A DNA stretch of 64,000 nt from NCBI GenBank assembly GCA_934216615.1, contig CAKQCB010000006.1, positions 124,001-188,000 of the forward strand, written 5' to 3'. Below the pieces are notes generated by a model. The model ran no database searches and was not told the origin of the DNA. It was given only the letters and a program-made list of their open reading frames with translations. The number at the start of each line of letters is the position of its first letter. The stretch's first letter is position 1. Shown in pieces: positions 1 through 9,130 of this stretch. Origin of the DNA: an uncultured Anaerolineae bacterium (GTDB lineage Bacteria; Chloroflexota; Anaerolineae; Aggregatilineales; Phototrophicaceae). Both the position numbers and the translations under genes were made by a program.

Positions 1-1
1 G

Positions 2-637
2 ATGCTTCGCGATCAGACGCGGCAAGCAGTCGATGCCCAGATTCAAGAAGAACGCGGTCAATTCAAAAAGGTGCGCCGTGAAAAGAAGGCGAACCCTTGG
101 CGCTGGGTCGGCTGTTTGGGGTCGTTGTTGTTGATGACTTCTTGCACGCTGTTCACATTGAATATGATCGGCGTTGTGAACGGGGTCATCTCGGCGGCGA
201 CCATCCTCACAGGCGGGCCAACCCCAGTGCATACATGGAATGGCCGTCCAATTTCTGAAATTGCCAACGCCCCCGATGTAATCCCGCCTGCACAAAGCCA
301 GTTCATGGAAGAAGGGCGCACCGCTGATGTGCTCGACGATGGCTATTCTCATGAATACACGTTTGAAGCGTTTGCGGGTCAAGAAATTGCCATCTATGTA
401 CAGTTTTTATCTTTAGGGGCAAACCGTGTCAGCCGAAACGTGGTGGTCTTGGACCCCAACGGCACGAGGATTCAAGATTCGTGCCAGCGCGACCGTATTC
501 TCCAAGGTGATAACAATATCGTTTATACCTGCGCTATAAGACAGTCAGGGACGTATCAAGTGCGGATTTTGGGGCGAGCAGGGGAAAGTGTCGGCGCGTA
601 TTTCTTCGGCGTCGAAACGATGCAATCACGCTTTTAA
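2..637 (+). CDS. Membrane-anchored hypothetical protein with a PPC-like exported domain
   Basis: Function not recognised. The first ATG is at base 2, so the true start may lie before the window. From that ATG the protein has 211 residues: a basic N-terminal cytoplasmic stretch, one or two hydrophobic segments at about residues 34-70 (WVGCLGSLLLMTS onward), and an exported beta-rich domain at about 100-211. That domain resembles bacterial pre-peptidase C-terminal (PPC) folds: alternating hydrophobic strands, a VVLDPNGTRI turn and a final SGTYQVRILG strand. PPC-like domains usually sit on secreted proteins and have no catalytic role. The gene converges on the downstream histidine kinase gene; I see no terminator between them. 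Confidence 0.55.
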   Translation: MLRDQTRQAVDAQIQEERGQFKKVRREKKANPWRWVGCLGSLLLMTSCTLFTLNMIGVVNGVISAATILTGGPTPVHTWNGRPISEIANAPDVIPPAQSQFMEEGRTADVLDDGYSHEYTFEAFAGQEIAIYVQFLSLGANRVSRNVVVLDPNGTRIQDSCQRDRILQGDNNIVYTCAIRQSGTYQVRILGRAGESVGAYFFGVETMQSRF

Positions 638-699
638 CGTACAAGTGACCTTCAGCGTAGAGGGCCATCGGCTGTAAGATATGATGTTGACCGTCAAAG

Positions 700-2532
700 C
701 TAGCCGATCTGTTTGAGCAGAGCGTTTTCAACCGTGACCTCTGTGGGAAGATACACGGTCACGCGCGTGCCGTGATCTAACTGGCTTTCAAGTTGCCAAT
801 TTCCCTTAAACAATTGCACCGCTTGGTCAACAATCGTGAGGCCGATGCCGATCCCCGGGCTTTCATCGATATTGCTGGCGCGGTAGAACATTTCTTTGAC
901 GGCGTTCAATTCACTGTCGGGAATTCCGATGCCATCATCTTCTACAACGATACGGATAGCGTCGGCATCAGATGAGATGATGAGCCTGACAATCCCTTGC
1001 GAGAATTTCAACCCATTTTCCAACAAGTGTTGCAGGATTTTATGGAGCAAATCTTCGTCGATCACGTAGGGAGGTAAGGCGTTGATCTCTAATTGGACGC
1101 GCTCGGTACCGCCGTGCCACTTTTCAATATACGCTAAGCACTTTTTGACAGTGCTTTCGATGTTGGTCTGCTGGGTTTGAAGTGTTTTTGACGACTGATT
1201 AAATTGTAAAAGCAGAAGGATGTCATCCAAGATCGTCGTCATCCAATCGACACGGTCGGTGATATTGTGTAGATATTCGTTTCGCCGTGTCACCTCAATG
1301 CGGTCATGATATTTGTTGAGGATTTCCGCGCCCACACGGATGACCGATAGAGGCGTGCGGAACTCATGCGCAAGCCGTTTGACGATCAACTGGTTGTTTG
1401 GCAGGGGTTCTGTGACTTCTTCCGGTTCGGCAGGGGAAGGGTAGCGGCTTAACCGTTCTTGTACGGTTCGGTGCGTATTCTGGCCGGACTTAAAGATGAG
1501 CGACAGGACTTCTAAACGTTTATTGAACAGGCGCGTTTTCGCAACCGCTTTATGCTGACCTTGTAAGGTTCGATATTCCGACGCTTTGACCTCATCTTGT
1601 GTGATTTCATACAGGTTGACGAGTTCGGCTGTGAGGATCGGCATCATATCATAACGTTCAGCAATTTGAGCGTCGTGCAAAGCGGCCTGCAAAATCTGCT
1701 CTGCTTCTTCGCAATTGCCTTTGATCAGGTTGATTCTTCCCTCAAGGTACTCCACATCGTGCTTGAAAAATTTGACCCCTGCGCGGTCATCAAATTCTTG
1801 CAGACGGTCATAAAAATCTTGAGCGCGACCAAAATCCCCTAAATCAAGGTAGGAGTGGGCGAAGTTGAGGCAGATCGTGACGATATAATTATCCGCTTTG
1901 GTTTCTTCTAAAAGTGTATAAGCGCGTTTTAAATAAAGAAAAGCGGGTTTATAAAGTTCTAGTTTTTTATATGCAGTGCCGATGTTTTCGTAAATCATGC
2001 CCGACAAGGTGGGGTTTTGAATGAAAAATTGATGCTCAAGCGTCTCTTGAAGCATGCTGATTTCTTTTTCAAGGTTGCCATCCGCCCCTTCGCACAAGGC
2101 GAGGTCGTGCATGCTGATGGAGAGAATATCGTTGTTTTTGATCTCTCTCGCAATGTCACCTTGAATTTGGTAGAGCTGGCGCGCGGTTTCGATATCTCCG
2201 ACAAGGAAGAAACTCCCGCCGATGATATTCAAGGCCAACGCTTCCAAATCGCGATAGTGATATTTTTGTGCTAACTCCAGCACTTGAAGCCCGTGCTCAG
2301 TCGAGCCTTTGATGTTATTGAACAGGTATTGAATACGCGCCTTTAAATAAAGGATGCGTCCTAACTTGTAGGTGTTATTGACGATTAATGCAAGCTCTTG
2401 AACAGAATCAATCACTGTAGAGACATGAACAGGATCAATGAAGATAAGGTGTTCAATAGCATGGATTTGTTTATCTAAAAATGCCTCATCAGGAAAATAT
2501 TCAGTTTCGTTATCGTCTGTCCTAGGTGTCAT
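700..2532 (-). CDS. Soluble TPR-sensor histidine kinase
   Basis: Cytoplasmic two-component sensor kinase. About 340 N-terminal residues form helical TPR-like repeats; no transmembrane segment is visible. Then come the dimerisation/phospho-acceptor helix with the H-box HEFRTPLSVIR (His389) and a HATPase_c domain with N-box (HLLENGLKFSQG), G1 (DDGIGIPDSE) and G2 (GIGIGLTIV). All catalytic motifs look intact, so it should autophosphorylate. An in-frame TTG at 2565 would add 11 residues; I prefer the ATG at 2532, which has GGGAC upstream. No response regulator gene is adjacent, so it is an orphan kinase here. The signal sensed through the TPR domain is unknown. Confidence 0.85.
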   Translation of the reverse strand: MTPRTDDNETEYFPDEAFLDKQIHAIEHLIFIDPVHVSTVIDSVQELALIVNNTYKLGRILYLKARIQYLFNNIKGSTEHGLQVLELAQKYHYRDLEALALNIIGGSFFLVGDIETARQLYQIQGDIAREIKNNDILSISMHDLALCEGADGNLEKEISMLQETLEHQFFIQNPTLSGMIYENIGTAYKKLELYKPAFLYLKRAYTLLEETKADNYIVTICLNFAHSYLDLGDFGRAQDFYDRLQEFDDRAGVKFFKHDVEYLEGRINLIKGNCEEAEQILQAALHDAQIAERYDMMPILTAELVNLYEITQDEVKASEYRTLQGQHKAVAKTRLFNKRLEVLSLIFKSGQNTHRTVQERLSRYPSPAEPEEVTEPLPNNQLIVKRLAHEFRTPLSVIRVGAEILNKYHDRIEVTRRNEYLHNITDRVDWMTTILDDILLLLQFNQSSKTLQTQQTNIESTVKKCLAYIEKWHGGTERVQLEINALPPYVIDEDLLHKILQHLLENGLKFSQGIVRLIISSDADAIRIVVEDDGIGIPDSELNAVKEMFYRASNIDESPGIGIGLTIVDQAVQLFKGNWQLESQLDHGTRVTVYLPTEVTVENALLKQIG

Positions 2533-2647
2533 TGATTTAATAATTGTCCCTGAATTGATTCTCAACTATTCAGAATAGCATAACTTATGCTTTAGGCAAT
2601 GTTAAGGAGTACATAATTCATATTAGAAACACGCATTTCAGGAATTT

Positions 2648-3523
2648 TTAGGATTTTTGTAAAAAGTTTGTGATGAGTGTGGTCACAGTGTGGGGGGCGT
2701 CGTGTTGTACCCAATGGGTAGCGTCTTCAATCACAAAAAGTTCACCATTCGCGCAGTAATCAAGGCTTTTTTCTGCGCTTTGAAATTCAAGTGCGATATC
2801 TTGTTTACCCCAAATGATAAACGTTGGGATCGTTATTTGCTCATTTTCTAATCCAACGGGGTTTCGCATCAAAGCGCGATACCAATGGATCATCGAACGC
2901 ATGGCGTTGGGCTGCTGCCATGCACGGGTATATTCCGCGATGTCGGCATCGTCAAATGTGGTCGGTTTGCCCGACGCGAATAACATCCGCGCCGCGTTTT
3001 GTGCCCCGCCCACCGTCATCAAAAATTCGGGCAGTTTAGGAATTTGGAAGAATAAGATGTACCAGCTTTTCAACAACTGACGTGGGTTGCTCTGAATCGC
3101 CTCCATCATCACGCTAGGATGGGGAACGTTGAGAATCGTCAGGCGGTGAAAACGGTCTGCAAAACGTGCTGCCGTCCACCAAGCGACTGCCGCGCCCCAA
3201 TCATGGCTGACTAAATACGCTTTTTGGAGGCCTAGTGCATCTAATAGCCCGACCGCGTCGCGTGAAAGTTCATCGAGCGTGTACGCGCTGATCTGATTCG
3301 GTTTATCGCTCAAGTTATAGCCCCGCTGGTCGGGGATGATGAGATAAAACCCCGCTTCGACCAACCCATCAATTTGATGATGCCAGCCGTACCAAAATTC
3401 GGGAAAACCGTGAAGCATCAGCACAGGCGGGTTTGCAGGGTCACCCGCCAAGACCACATGGAGTTGAATCCCATTCGTTTTTATATAGCGGTGTTCTAAA
3501 GCACTCGTAATTTTTGAGGTCAT
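2648..3523 (-). CDS. Alpha/beta hydrolase, epoxide hydrolase-like
   Basis: A 291-residue alpha/beta-hydrolase. The HGFPE oxyanion motif lies near residues 38-42. The nucleophile elbow SHDWGAAVAW puts Asp108 where epoxide hydrolases and haloalkane dehalogenases have their nucleophile. The likely acid is Asp242 (GKQDIALE) and the base His270 (DATHWVQHD). The lid region holds two tyrosines (SWYILFF and IHWYRAL) in the arrangement epoxide hydrolases use to open the ring, which favours epoxide hydrolase over dehalogenase. The ATG at 3523 has AGGG seven bases upstream. It lies 8 bp after the FemAB gene on the same strand and may be co-transcribed. The substrate cannot be told from sequence. Confidence 0.8.
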   Translation of the reverse strand: MTSKITSALEHRYIKTNGIQLHVVLAGDPANPPVLMLHGFPEFWYGWHHQIDGLVEAGFYLIIPDQRGYNLSDKPNQISAYTLDELSRDAVGLLDALGLQKAYLVSHDWGAAVAWWTAARFADRFHRLTILNVPHPSVMMEAIQSNPRQLLKSWYILFFQIPKLPEFLMTVGGAQNAARMLFASGKPTTFDDADIAEYTRAWQQPNAMRSMIHWYRALMRNPVGLENEQITIPTFIIWGKQDIALEFQSAEKSLDYCANGELFVIEDATHWVQHDAPHTVTTLITNFLQKS

Positions 3524-3531
3524 AAAATACC

Positions 3532-4605
3532 CTAGGTTCTACGGTTTCTTAACCAGCTCATCAAACGTGGTGCAAACTCTGTATATAAACGATACAGCAG
3601 GGATGAGGGCGCATAATCCCACGCGCCTATATAACGGACGACGGTCCCGCGAAAACCGCGCTTAAATTGAAACACACCCCAAAGCGCGTCCGTCTCCACA
3701 AACTCGGTGGGCGCGCCCCACATATCATAGCTTTGACAGCCCCGCGCTTTCGCCCAACGGATCGCTTCCCATTGGAGGCGATAATTTGGCATTTTATCAC
3801 GATGTTCATTTGAAGATGCACCCGTAAAATATAAGCACTTTTGGCCGAAGACATACAAAATCACATGGGCGATGGGCTGTCCTTCAAATTTGGCGATGAA
3901 CGCCATTGCCATATTCGCTTGGAAAAGGTCGCGCCATTCCTGCTCATAATAACTTTTGGGGCGGATGAGAAAGCCGTCGCGCTGTGCCGTGACTTGATAC
4001 AGACTGTAGAGCAAGTCGATGTCTTCAACCCCGCCTTCGTGAATGGTGATTCCGTCACGATCCGCCAAGCGAACTTTGCGGCGCGTGTTTTGACTCATGG
4101 ACGCTAAAATCTCATCTTCGCTCTGTTGCAGGTCGATGATGACCGTGTTCTTAAACTGTACTTGGTCATTGGAGTAAACCCATCGGCGCTGTTGTAGGGC
4201 TTGGATGATGCGTTGTCCGCTAGGGTTTTCAGAAGCATCCGCTTCATGGGGAACGCCATACCCTTCTACCACATCCGGATCAATCTTGAGCCAAATCGCG
4301 CGGTGTTTTTTCGCAAAGCCTTCTAGCCACTGGATGACCTCTACAAAAAGATCAACGTCTTCATAATCCAGTAACGGGCCTTTGGAGGCATAGATCAAGC
4401 TAAACGGGCCGACGCGCCGAACCCCGATGGAGATTGCGCCGACAATCTCATGAGCGCGTTTGAAAACAAGGCGATTTGGTTCCCATCCAGTTGAGGTTTT
4501 GAACGCCCCCCATTCCCACGATTGCAAAATATGCTGGGTTGGAAGCGCCAATAACAGTCGATTCCACTCGTCATGTGACGAGATCGTTTCTGCCGTGAGC
4601 ATCAT
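3532..4605 (-). CDS. FemAB/FemX-type aminoacyltransferase, copy 2
   Basis: FemX/FemAB family: enzymes that transfer amino acids from aminoacyl-tRNA to the peptidoglycan stem peptide or lipid II, built from two GNAT-like folds. The family pattern is clear: MSQNTRRKVR in the middle, YDMWGAPTEF and the VFQFKRGFRG strand near the end. I set the start at the ATG pair at 4605/4602, right behind the stop of the upstream gene (TGA 4607-4609), with GGAG 4-7 bases upstream. A longer in-frame reading to 4770 would run deep into that gene and is rejected. It is a paralogue of the adjacent upstream gene and almost certainly co-translated with it. The amino acid added is unknown. Confidence 0.82.
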   Translation of the reverse strand: MMLTAETISSHDEWNRLLLALPTQHILQSWEWGAFKTSTGWEPNRLVFKRAHEIVGAISIGVRRVGPFSLIYASKGPLLDYEDVDLFVEVIQWLEGFAKKHRAIWLKIDPDVVEGYGVPHEADASENPSGQRIIQALQQRRWVYSNDQVQFKNTVIIDLQQSEDEILASMSQNTRRKVRLADRDGITIHEGGVEDIDLLYSLYQVTAQRDGFLIRPKSYYEQEWRDLFQANMAMAFIAKFEGQPIAHVILYVFGQKCLYFTGASSNEHRDKMPNYRLQWEAIRWAKARGCQSYDMWGAPTEFVETDALWGVFQFKRGFRGTVVRYIGAWDYAPSSLLYRLYTEFAPRLMSWLRNRRT

Positions 4606-4606
4606 A

Positions 4607-5647
4607 TCACTCCGTTTCTGGTGAGTTGCGTAAACGAAGCGCGAATTTATAAGCGTAATACAGTAGGGGTTGGTAAACTTTATCCCATGCGCCCGCTGTG
4701 CGCGCCACTTTTCCACCCCATCCGCGTTTAAAACCGTACACGCCCCATAAACCATCGGAACGGGTTTCAAAATGTTGTTCCAGTTGTTCTAAATCTTCGT
4801 CGGGAATTCCCCACATATCATAGGTTTCACAGCCACGCTCACGCGCCCACTGAATCGCTTTCCATTGGACGCCGTACGCCGCCATCAAGTTGCGTTTGAT
4901 GTTGGCCGACGCGCCATACAGATACCATGCGGTTTTGCCCGTAGCGAGGACAAAAACGCCTGCCAGTGGGGTCGGTTCGCTGTTTGTCGCCTCTTGATGC
5001 TCGGCGAGGATCAAGGCCGCGTCTTGAGGGACATACAGATCATAGGCAAGCGAATAATACGACGATTCATGCACACCAAACGCATTGCGTTCGCCTGTCG
5101 TCTCCATCATATGGGTGAAGTGCTTCACCTGTGCGCGGGACGCTTCATAATAATGAATGTCATTTTTTAGACTTTGACGAATCTTGCGCCGTGTACCTTG
5201 GTTCATCCGCCCTAAAATATCTTCTTCAGAACCGCGTATATCAATCAACACTGTTCGGGGCGGTTGAATGGTTTGAAGCGCCGGTTGAAACCCAAGCGAG
5301 CCGTAGTCCACTGCTTGCTCGACAAACCCGGGTTCCCATTTTAAGAAGGCGGCATGATGTTTTTTAGCGCTTGTGTGGATGGTTTCCCATAGCAGATTGA
5401 CATCCATACCTTCTGCGGTGAGCGGGCCAAAAGGTAGATAGGCCATCGTCCCTAAGCGCAACGGCAGCGGACGAAATAAGAGTTGAGCGCCCGCGATAAT
5501 TTGATCTCCACGTTGAAAGGCGATTCGTTCCGACTTCCAGCCTGCAAGCTGTTTTAAACTGGCAAACGCGCTGAGCTGAAGCGCATGGCCTTGTGGATGC
5601 TGGCGTACGAATGAATCCCACGCATGGGGTGATGGGGTTATGAACAT
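4607..5647 (-). CDS. FemAB/FemX-type aminoacyltransferase, copy 1
   Basis: A 346-residue FemX-like protein with the same plan as its downstream neighbour: MNQGTRRKIRQSLK in the centre, YGVQWKAIQWARERGCETYDMWGIPDE near residue 290 as the second GNAT-like core, then WGVYGFKRGWGG. The family builds peptidoglycan cross-bridges with aminoacyl-tRNA as donor, in the cytoplasm at the membrane. The two copies share motifs but have clearly diverged, as in staphylococcal FemA/FemB, where each adds different residues of one bridge. By analogy (inference) the pair may add successive residues. First gene of the pair; the upstream region to the TPR gene terminator is short. Confidence 0.83.
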   Translation of the reverse strand: MFITPSPHAWDSFVRQHPQGHALQLSAFASLKQLAGWKSERIAFQRGDQIIAGAQLLFRPLPLRLGTMAYLPFGPLTAEGMDVNLLWETIHTSAKKHHAAFLKWEPGFVEQAVDYGSLGFQPALQTIQPPRTVLIDIRGSEEDILGRMNQGTRRKIRQSLKNDIHYYEASRAQVKHFTHMMETTGERNAFGVHESSYYSLAYDLYVPQDAALILAEHQEATNSEPTPLAGVFVLATGKTAWYLYGASANIKRNLMAAYGVQWKAIQWARERGCETYDMWGIPDEDLEQLEQHFETRSDGLWGVYGFKRGWGGKVARTAGAWDKVYQPLLYYAYKFALRLRNSPETE

Positions 5648-5707
5648 GGGTTGTCAGTTAGATGATGTGAATACGAAAAAAGAATTATATCATGTGGGAA
5701 GGGTCGG

Positions 5708-5745
5708 ATTATAAGAAAACAGCCGCAGGTCTTGCGGCTGTTCGT
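5708..5745 (-). terminator. Intrinsic terminator after the TPR gene
   Basis: Perfect 10-bp stem (5718-5727 with 5733-5742, AACAGCCGCA/TGCGGCTGTT) with a 5-base loop. Read on the minus strand it is followed by TTTTCTTAT. It lies just past the stop of the TPR gene at 5759. Confidence 0.85.
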
Positions 5746-5758
5746 ATGTGAGAAAAAT

Positions 5759-6796
5759 TTACTTGCCTCCAGAAATACCGCCGCTTCCTCCCGAAAGCCC
5801 TGTATTTCCGCTGGAGCCGAAGTCGTCGCCTAAAATGTCAGCGAGGTCTTCCAAATCTTGGTCGGCCCAGTCAGCAAAATAGCCAGTGGGGTCAAGTTCA
5901 AGATAGGTTTGATAGTAGGGCACAGCTTCGGCGTATTCGCCAATGCTAAAGTAGTAGAACCCATAGTAATAGTACACGTCAGCGGTGTCGGGTGAATTTT
6001 CAAGAACAAATTCTAAATCTTCAACCGCGTCGTCCCATTCTTGCATGTCCAGCAAAACATCAATGCGGTCTAAACGGAAGCTGATGCGTTCTGGGTCTAA
6101 TTCAATCGCTTGGCTGTAATAGCCTAACGCGGCTTCATAATCCCGTTCGTTGTGATAGATCAGACCGAGATTGTCGTATGCCAACGCATATTCAGGGTTA
6201 ATTTCGGTGGCACGTTCATAATCGGCCATCGCATTTTCGACATCATCTAAATTGTCGTAGCAGACACCGCGATTATTATAGGCAATAGCATCTTCTTCGA
6301 TTGCAAGTCCGTCTGTGTATGTTTCAACACAGGTTTCATATTCCCCTTGCAACAGTTCAATGTAGCCGATTTCAAAGATGATACTTGCCCATTCTGGGTC
6401 AAGCTCGAGGGCGGTTGTGAAATCTGCCAGTGCATTTTCATAATCACCCGTCACACGGACAACACGACCGCGAGAGTAGTACAACGTCGCCCAATCCGAA
6501 TCCATACGGATGGCTTGGTCATAGGCTTCGATAGAAGATTGATAGTCGCCTATACAAGCATAGGCTTCGGCAACTTTTTTAAACGCATCAGTAAGTTGGG
6601 TTGTGCGTGGGCCGGGGCTAGGCGCGTTCGCAATCAGTTCTTCTGCAACCAGTTGATCTGTCGCTTCTTGGTCACTCAAAACTGTGAAATAGCAACTTAT
6701 ATCTTCAATTTCATCAGTTTGCGCAAAACCTACAAAAACATTAGAAGCGACGATGATTGCTGCAAAAAGGCTTCCGTAGAGTGTTGTTTTTTTCAC
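5759..6796 (-). CDS. Exported TPR-repeat protein A
   Basis: A 345-residue protein with a signal peptide (MKKTTLYGSLF, hydrophobic core, likely cleavage after GFA before QTDEIED) and about seven tetratricopeptide repeats carrying the usual Y-N-G-Y-A-P spacing, e.g. EYALAYDNLGLIYHNE and DPERISFRLDR. The C-terminus is Gly/Ser-rich and ends SGGK. It is strongly acidic. TPR arrays bind other proteins; no catalytic motif is present. The start is GTG with AAGGAG eight bases upstream. It lies next to a longer relative on the same strand; the two probably arose by duplication. Partner and function are unknown. Confidence 0.8.
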   Translation of the reverse strand: MKKTTLYGSLFAAIIVASNVFVGFAQTDEIEDISCYFTVLSDQEATDQLVAEELIANAPSPGPRTTQLTDAFKKVAEAYACIGDYQSSIEAYDQAIRMDSDWATLYYSRGRVVRVTGDYENALADFTTALELDPEWASIIFEIGYIELLQGEYETCVETYTDGLAIEEDAIAYNNRGVCYDNLDDVENAMADYERATEINPEYALAYDNLGLIYHNERDYEAALGYYSQAIELDPERISFRLDRIDVLLDMQEWDDAVEDLEFVLENSPDTADVYYYYGFYYFSIGEYAEAVPYYQTYLELDPTGYFADWADQDLEDLADILGDDFGSSGNTGLSGGSGGISGGK

Positions 6797-6913
6797 TGTT
6801 TGTACTCCTTAGAAATTGGTGTCTTGGTGGTTATTAAACAACGGTTGAATCATAAAGTAGCTAGATGGGAAACAGATTAATATGGACTTACCGCCTTGAA
6901 GAACCGTACTTTC

Positions 6914-6947
6914 ATGGGGAAGGTGAGATGAGATTCACCTTCCCCAT
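6914..6947 (-). terminator. Hairpin after TPR gene B
   Basis: Perfect 13-bp stem (6914-6926 with 6935-6947, ATGGGGAAGGTGA and complement) with an 8-base loop, 8 bases past the stop of the gene at 6955. No U-tract follows, so it may stabilise the 3' end or reduce rather than stop transcription into TPR gene A. Confidence 0.6.
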
Positions 6948-6954
6948 GCACCCA

Positions 6955-8346
6955 TTATTTGCCCGAGGTCGCTGTGTCACTTCCATAAGGCAGACCTTGT
7001 TCGATGCGTTCGAGGTCTTCGAGAACCCAACGCGCGAGGCCACCTTCTGGCGCTAACTCAAGATAGGTTTCATACGAATCGACGGCTTCATCAATCTGAT
7101 CTTGCAGGTAATAACCCACACCTTGATAGTAATAGGTGGATGGGTAGGTAGGATCAATGTCGATGGCCGCATCAAAATCATCTTGGGCGGCTTCCCAATC
7201 TTCCAGATACAGATAAACGTCACCACGATGCACAAAGTAATAGGGGTCTAACGGGTCAATCTCAATCGCCGCGCTAAAATCGTCCAGTGCGAGATCGTAT
7301 TCGGCCAGCGTGGTATAGGACATGCCACGATTCCCTAAGATGATCGCGTTATCGGGGTCCATTTCTAAAGCGATGTCGTAGTTTTCAATCGCAAGGTCTG
7401 TTTCATCAATATTGTCGTAGCACAGACCGAGGTTGCCGAATGCGACCGAGTCGGACGCTGAAACTTCGATGGCTTCGGTGTAATAGGTCACGCAAGATTC
7501 ATAGTCGCGCATCAAGTAATAGGTATAGGCGCGCGCGGCATAAGGGGAATACCAATCTTCTTCAAGGGCGATAGCCGCTTCAAAGTCGGGCAGGGCAGCT
7601 TCATAGTCGCCCGAATTGCGAACCAGAACCCCGCGTTCATAGAAATAATCGGGGACGCTTGTTTCTTCTTCAAGCGCGGTGGTGTAGTCGGCGATGGCGT
7701 TCTCAATTTCGCCGAGGCAGCTATACGCACGGGCGCGGTCTGCAAAGTCTGCCGCATCTGCCGTGTTTTCATTAAACCGACTGACGAAAAATTCCGCGTT
7801 GCTTGGGGTGTCATAATTGCGTGAGATATACAGCGAATAGACACATTCTGTCAGGGTAGTGCTGGTTTGGTTGGTTGTCGTAGAGGTGACATCGCCCCCT
7901 TTGCCCCCGCCCAAACTAAGCGTTGATGTGACCGTCTCCTCAAGATTTGTACCTAAATGGAAATTTTCCGAGAATTCGGGGTCGTTGTCGGCAAACTCAC
8001 GCGCTAAATCAAAGTCGGCGAGAGCGCCTTCATCATCACCTTGTGCTAAAAGCGCACAGCCACGTCCAAAATAGGCAAGGGGTGATTCATCGTTGGTTTG
8101 TAAGGCCAGCGTGAAGGATTGTGCTGCATTTGATGGATTTGTACTTAAGGCAAGGATGCCGGCTTCAATGAATAATCTTTCTTGGAGTGCGTTTGGGTTA
8201 CTGGTGACATCCAAGGCAATTTCACTGCTGGGGGTAAGTTCTGCACAATAACTAGAAAAATCTACTTCTTGAGCAAAAACAGTCGCAGTGGAATATAAAC
8301 TTAGGGAGAGTAAAACCCCAAAGACTCCTTTTATATTCTTGTGCAT
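6955..8346 (-). CDS. Exported TPR-repeat protein B
   Basis: A 463-residue relative of the downstream TPR protein. It has a signal peptide (MHKNIKGVFGVLLSLSL, likely cleavage after VFA before QEVDF), an N-terminal TPR pair, a Gly/Thr/Ser-rich spacer at about 145-165 (GGGKGGDVTSTTT) and about eight further TPRs. Acidic, no catalytic motif, ends TSGK. ATG at 8346 with GGAGG upstream. It is divergent from the nuo operon, from which a 390-bp region separates it. It probably acts outside the membrane as a protein-interaction scaffold (inference). The C-terminal repeats align best with protein A. Confidence 0.8.
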   Translation of the reverse strand: MHKNIKGVFGVLLSLSLYSTATVFAQEVDFSSYCAELTPSSEIALDVTSNPNALQERLFIEAGILALSTNPSNAAQSFTLALQTNDESPLAYFGRGCALLAQGDDEGALADFDLAREFADNDPEFSENFHLGTNLEETVTSTLSLGGGKGGDVTSTTTNQTSTTLTECVYSLYISRNYDTPSNAEFFVSRFNENTADAADFADRARAYSCLGEIENAIADYTTALEEETSVPDYFYERGVLVRNSGDYEAALPDFEAAIALEEDWYSPYAARAYTYYLMRDYESCVTYYTEAIEVSASDSVAFGNLGLCYDNIDETDLAIENYDIALEMDPDNAIILGNRGMSYTTLAEYDLALDDFSAAIEIDPLDPYYFVHRGDVYLYLEDWEAAQDDFDAAIDIDPTYPSTYYYQGVGYYLQDQIDEAVDSYETYLELAPEGGLARWVLEDLERIEQGLPYGSDTATSGK

Positions 8347-8733
8347 TATGACAATATCCTCCTTGAAATAAACAACCTGAATTTATAAGAATCTCTTTCT
8401 GACGATATTTATTACTATGACGCAAATATTTCGGTTTGGTTCCAAAATGACTTTAGATTTAACCTGCTTTTATTACAATGTTTGTCAGAATTTACGATTT
8501 GCTTTGATTTCGGTTATCCAATTTGTTCCGCATCTTTGCAGGTTGTGGGATGAATGCTATACTAGCGACATTTATCACAAACGACTCTGTACTTCTTTTC
8601 ACAATTAAATTCTTCAGATTGGACACACAGCAGTTGTTTTGTGAGTGTCATGATTTTCAGTATGCCATAAATCTAAATATTGTGCTGATGGCATCAATTG
8701 TTGTTTTGGGTCAGAACAGGAGTAACGGCTCCG
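8347..8733. other. Divergent intergenic region before nuoA
   Basis: AT-rich region between TPR gene B and nuoA. It holds the nuo promoter candidate at 8535-8563 and, in the resulting leader, a weak ATGCCAT/ATGGCAT hairpin near 8663-8696. Short open frames here have no ribosome binding site or recognisable product; I see no gene. Confidence 0.6.
8535..8563 (+). promoter_or_regulatory. Candidate promoter of the nuo operon (extended -10)
   Basis: TTTGCA at 8535-8540, 17-bp spacer, TATACT at 8558-8563, with TGC directly before the -10 (extended -10). The predicted leader to nuoA is about 160 bases. Confidence 0.55.
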
Positions 8734-9096
8734 ATGAGTATCGTCAACCAATGGGCTTTTATCGGTGTGTTTTTCATCCTTGCGTGGGCTATTCCAGTCG
8801 CACCACTGGTGATGTCATGGATTTTCCGTCCTCGTAAACCTAACGCCATTAAGATGCAAACGTATGAATGCGGTGTTGAAACCGTAGGCGATACGTGGGT
8901 TCAATTTAAAGTTCAATACTACATCTACGGCTTGATCTTCTTGGTTTTCGACGTCGAAATTATCTTTTTGTTCCCGTGGGCGCTAGCGTACAATCAGCTA
9001 GATTTCTTCGCCTTCGGTGCTGGTTTACTATTTATTTTCTTACTCGCAGATGCGTTAGTTTATGCTTGGCGCAAAAACGCGCTTGAATGGGCCTAA
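8734..9096 (+). CDS. nuoA: NADH-quinone oxidoreductase subunit A
   Basis: Small membrane subunit of complex I, at the junction of membrane arm and peripheral arm near the quinone site. The 120 residues show three transmembrane helices, the conserved YECGVE motif in the TM1-TM2 loop and FDVEIIFLFPW in TM2. I chose the ATG at 8734 (MSIVNQWAF) with AGGAG 11 bases upstream; an in-frame extension to 8698 adds nothing conserved. First gene of the operon; unusually it is followed by nuoH rather than nuoB. Confidence 0.93.
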   Translation: MSIVNQWAFIGVFFILAWAIPVAPLVMSWIFRPRKPNAIKMQTYECGVETVGDTWVQFKVQYYIYGLIFLVFDVEIIFLFPWALAYNQLDFFAFGAGLLFIFLLADALVYAWRKNALEWA

Positions 9097-9130
9097 CTAG
9101 CTCATCGGTTGAGAACTCGGAGTTTTGCGT

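Noticed and set aside
4606..4770. Longer N-terminus of the second FemAB gene
   Set aside because: It would overlap the upstream FemAB gene by about 160 bases; the ATG pair after its stop has a good ribosome binding site.
6347..6880. 177-residue open frame antisense to TPR protein A
   Set aside because: It lies opposite a clear signal-peptide TPR gene with its own terminator and has no recognisable domain or ribosome binding site.
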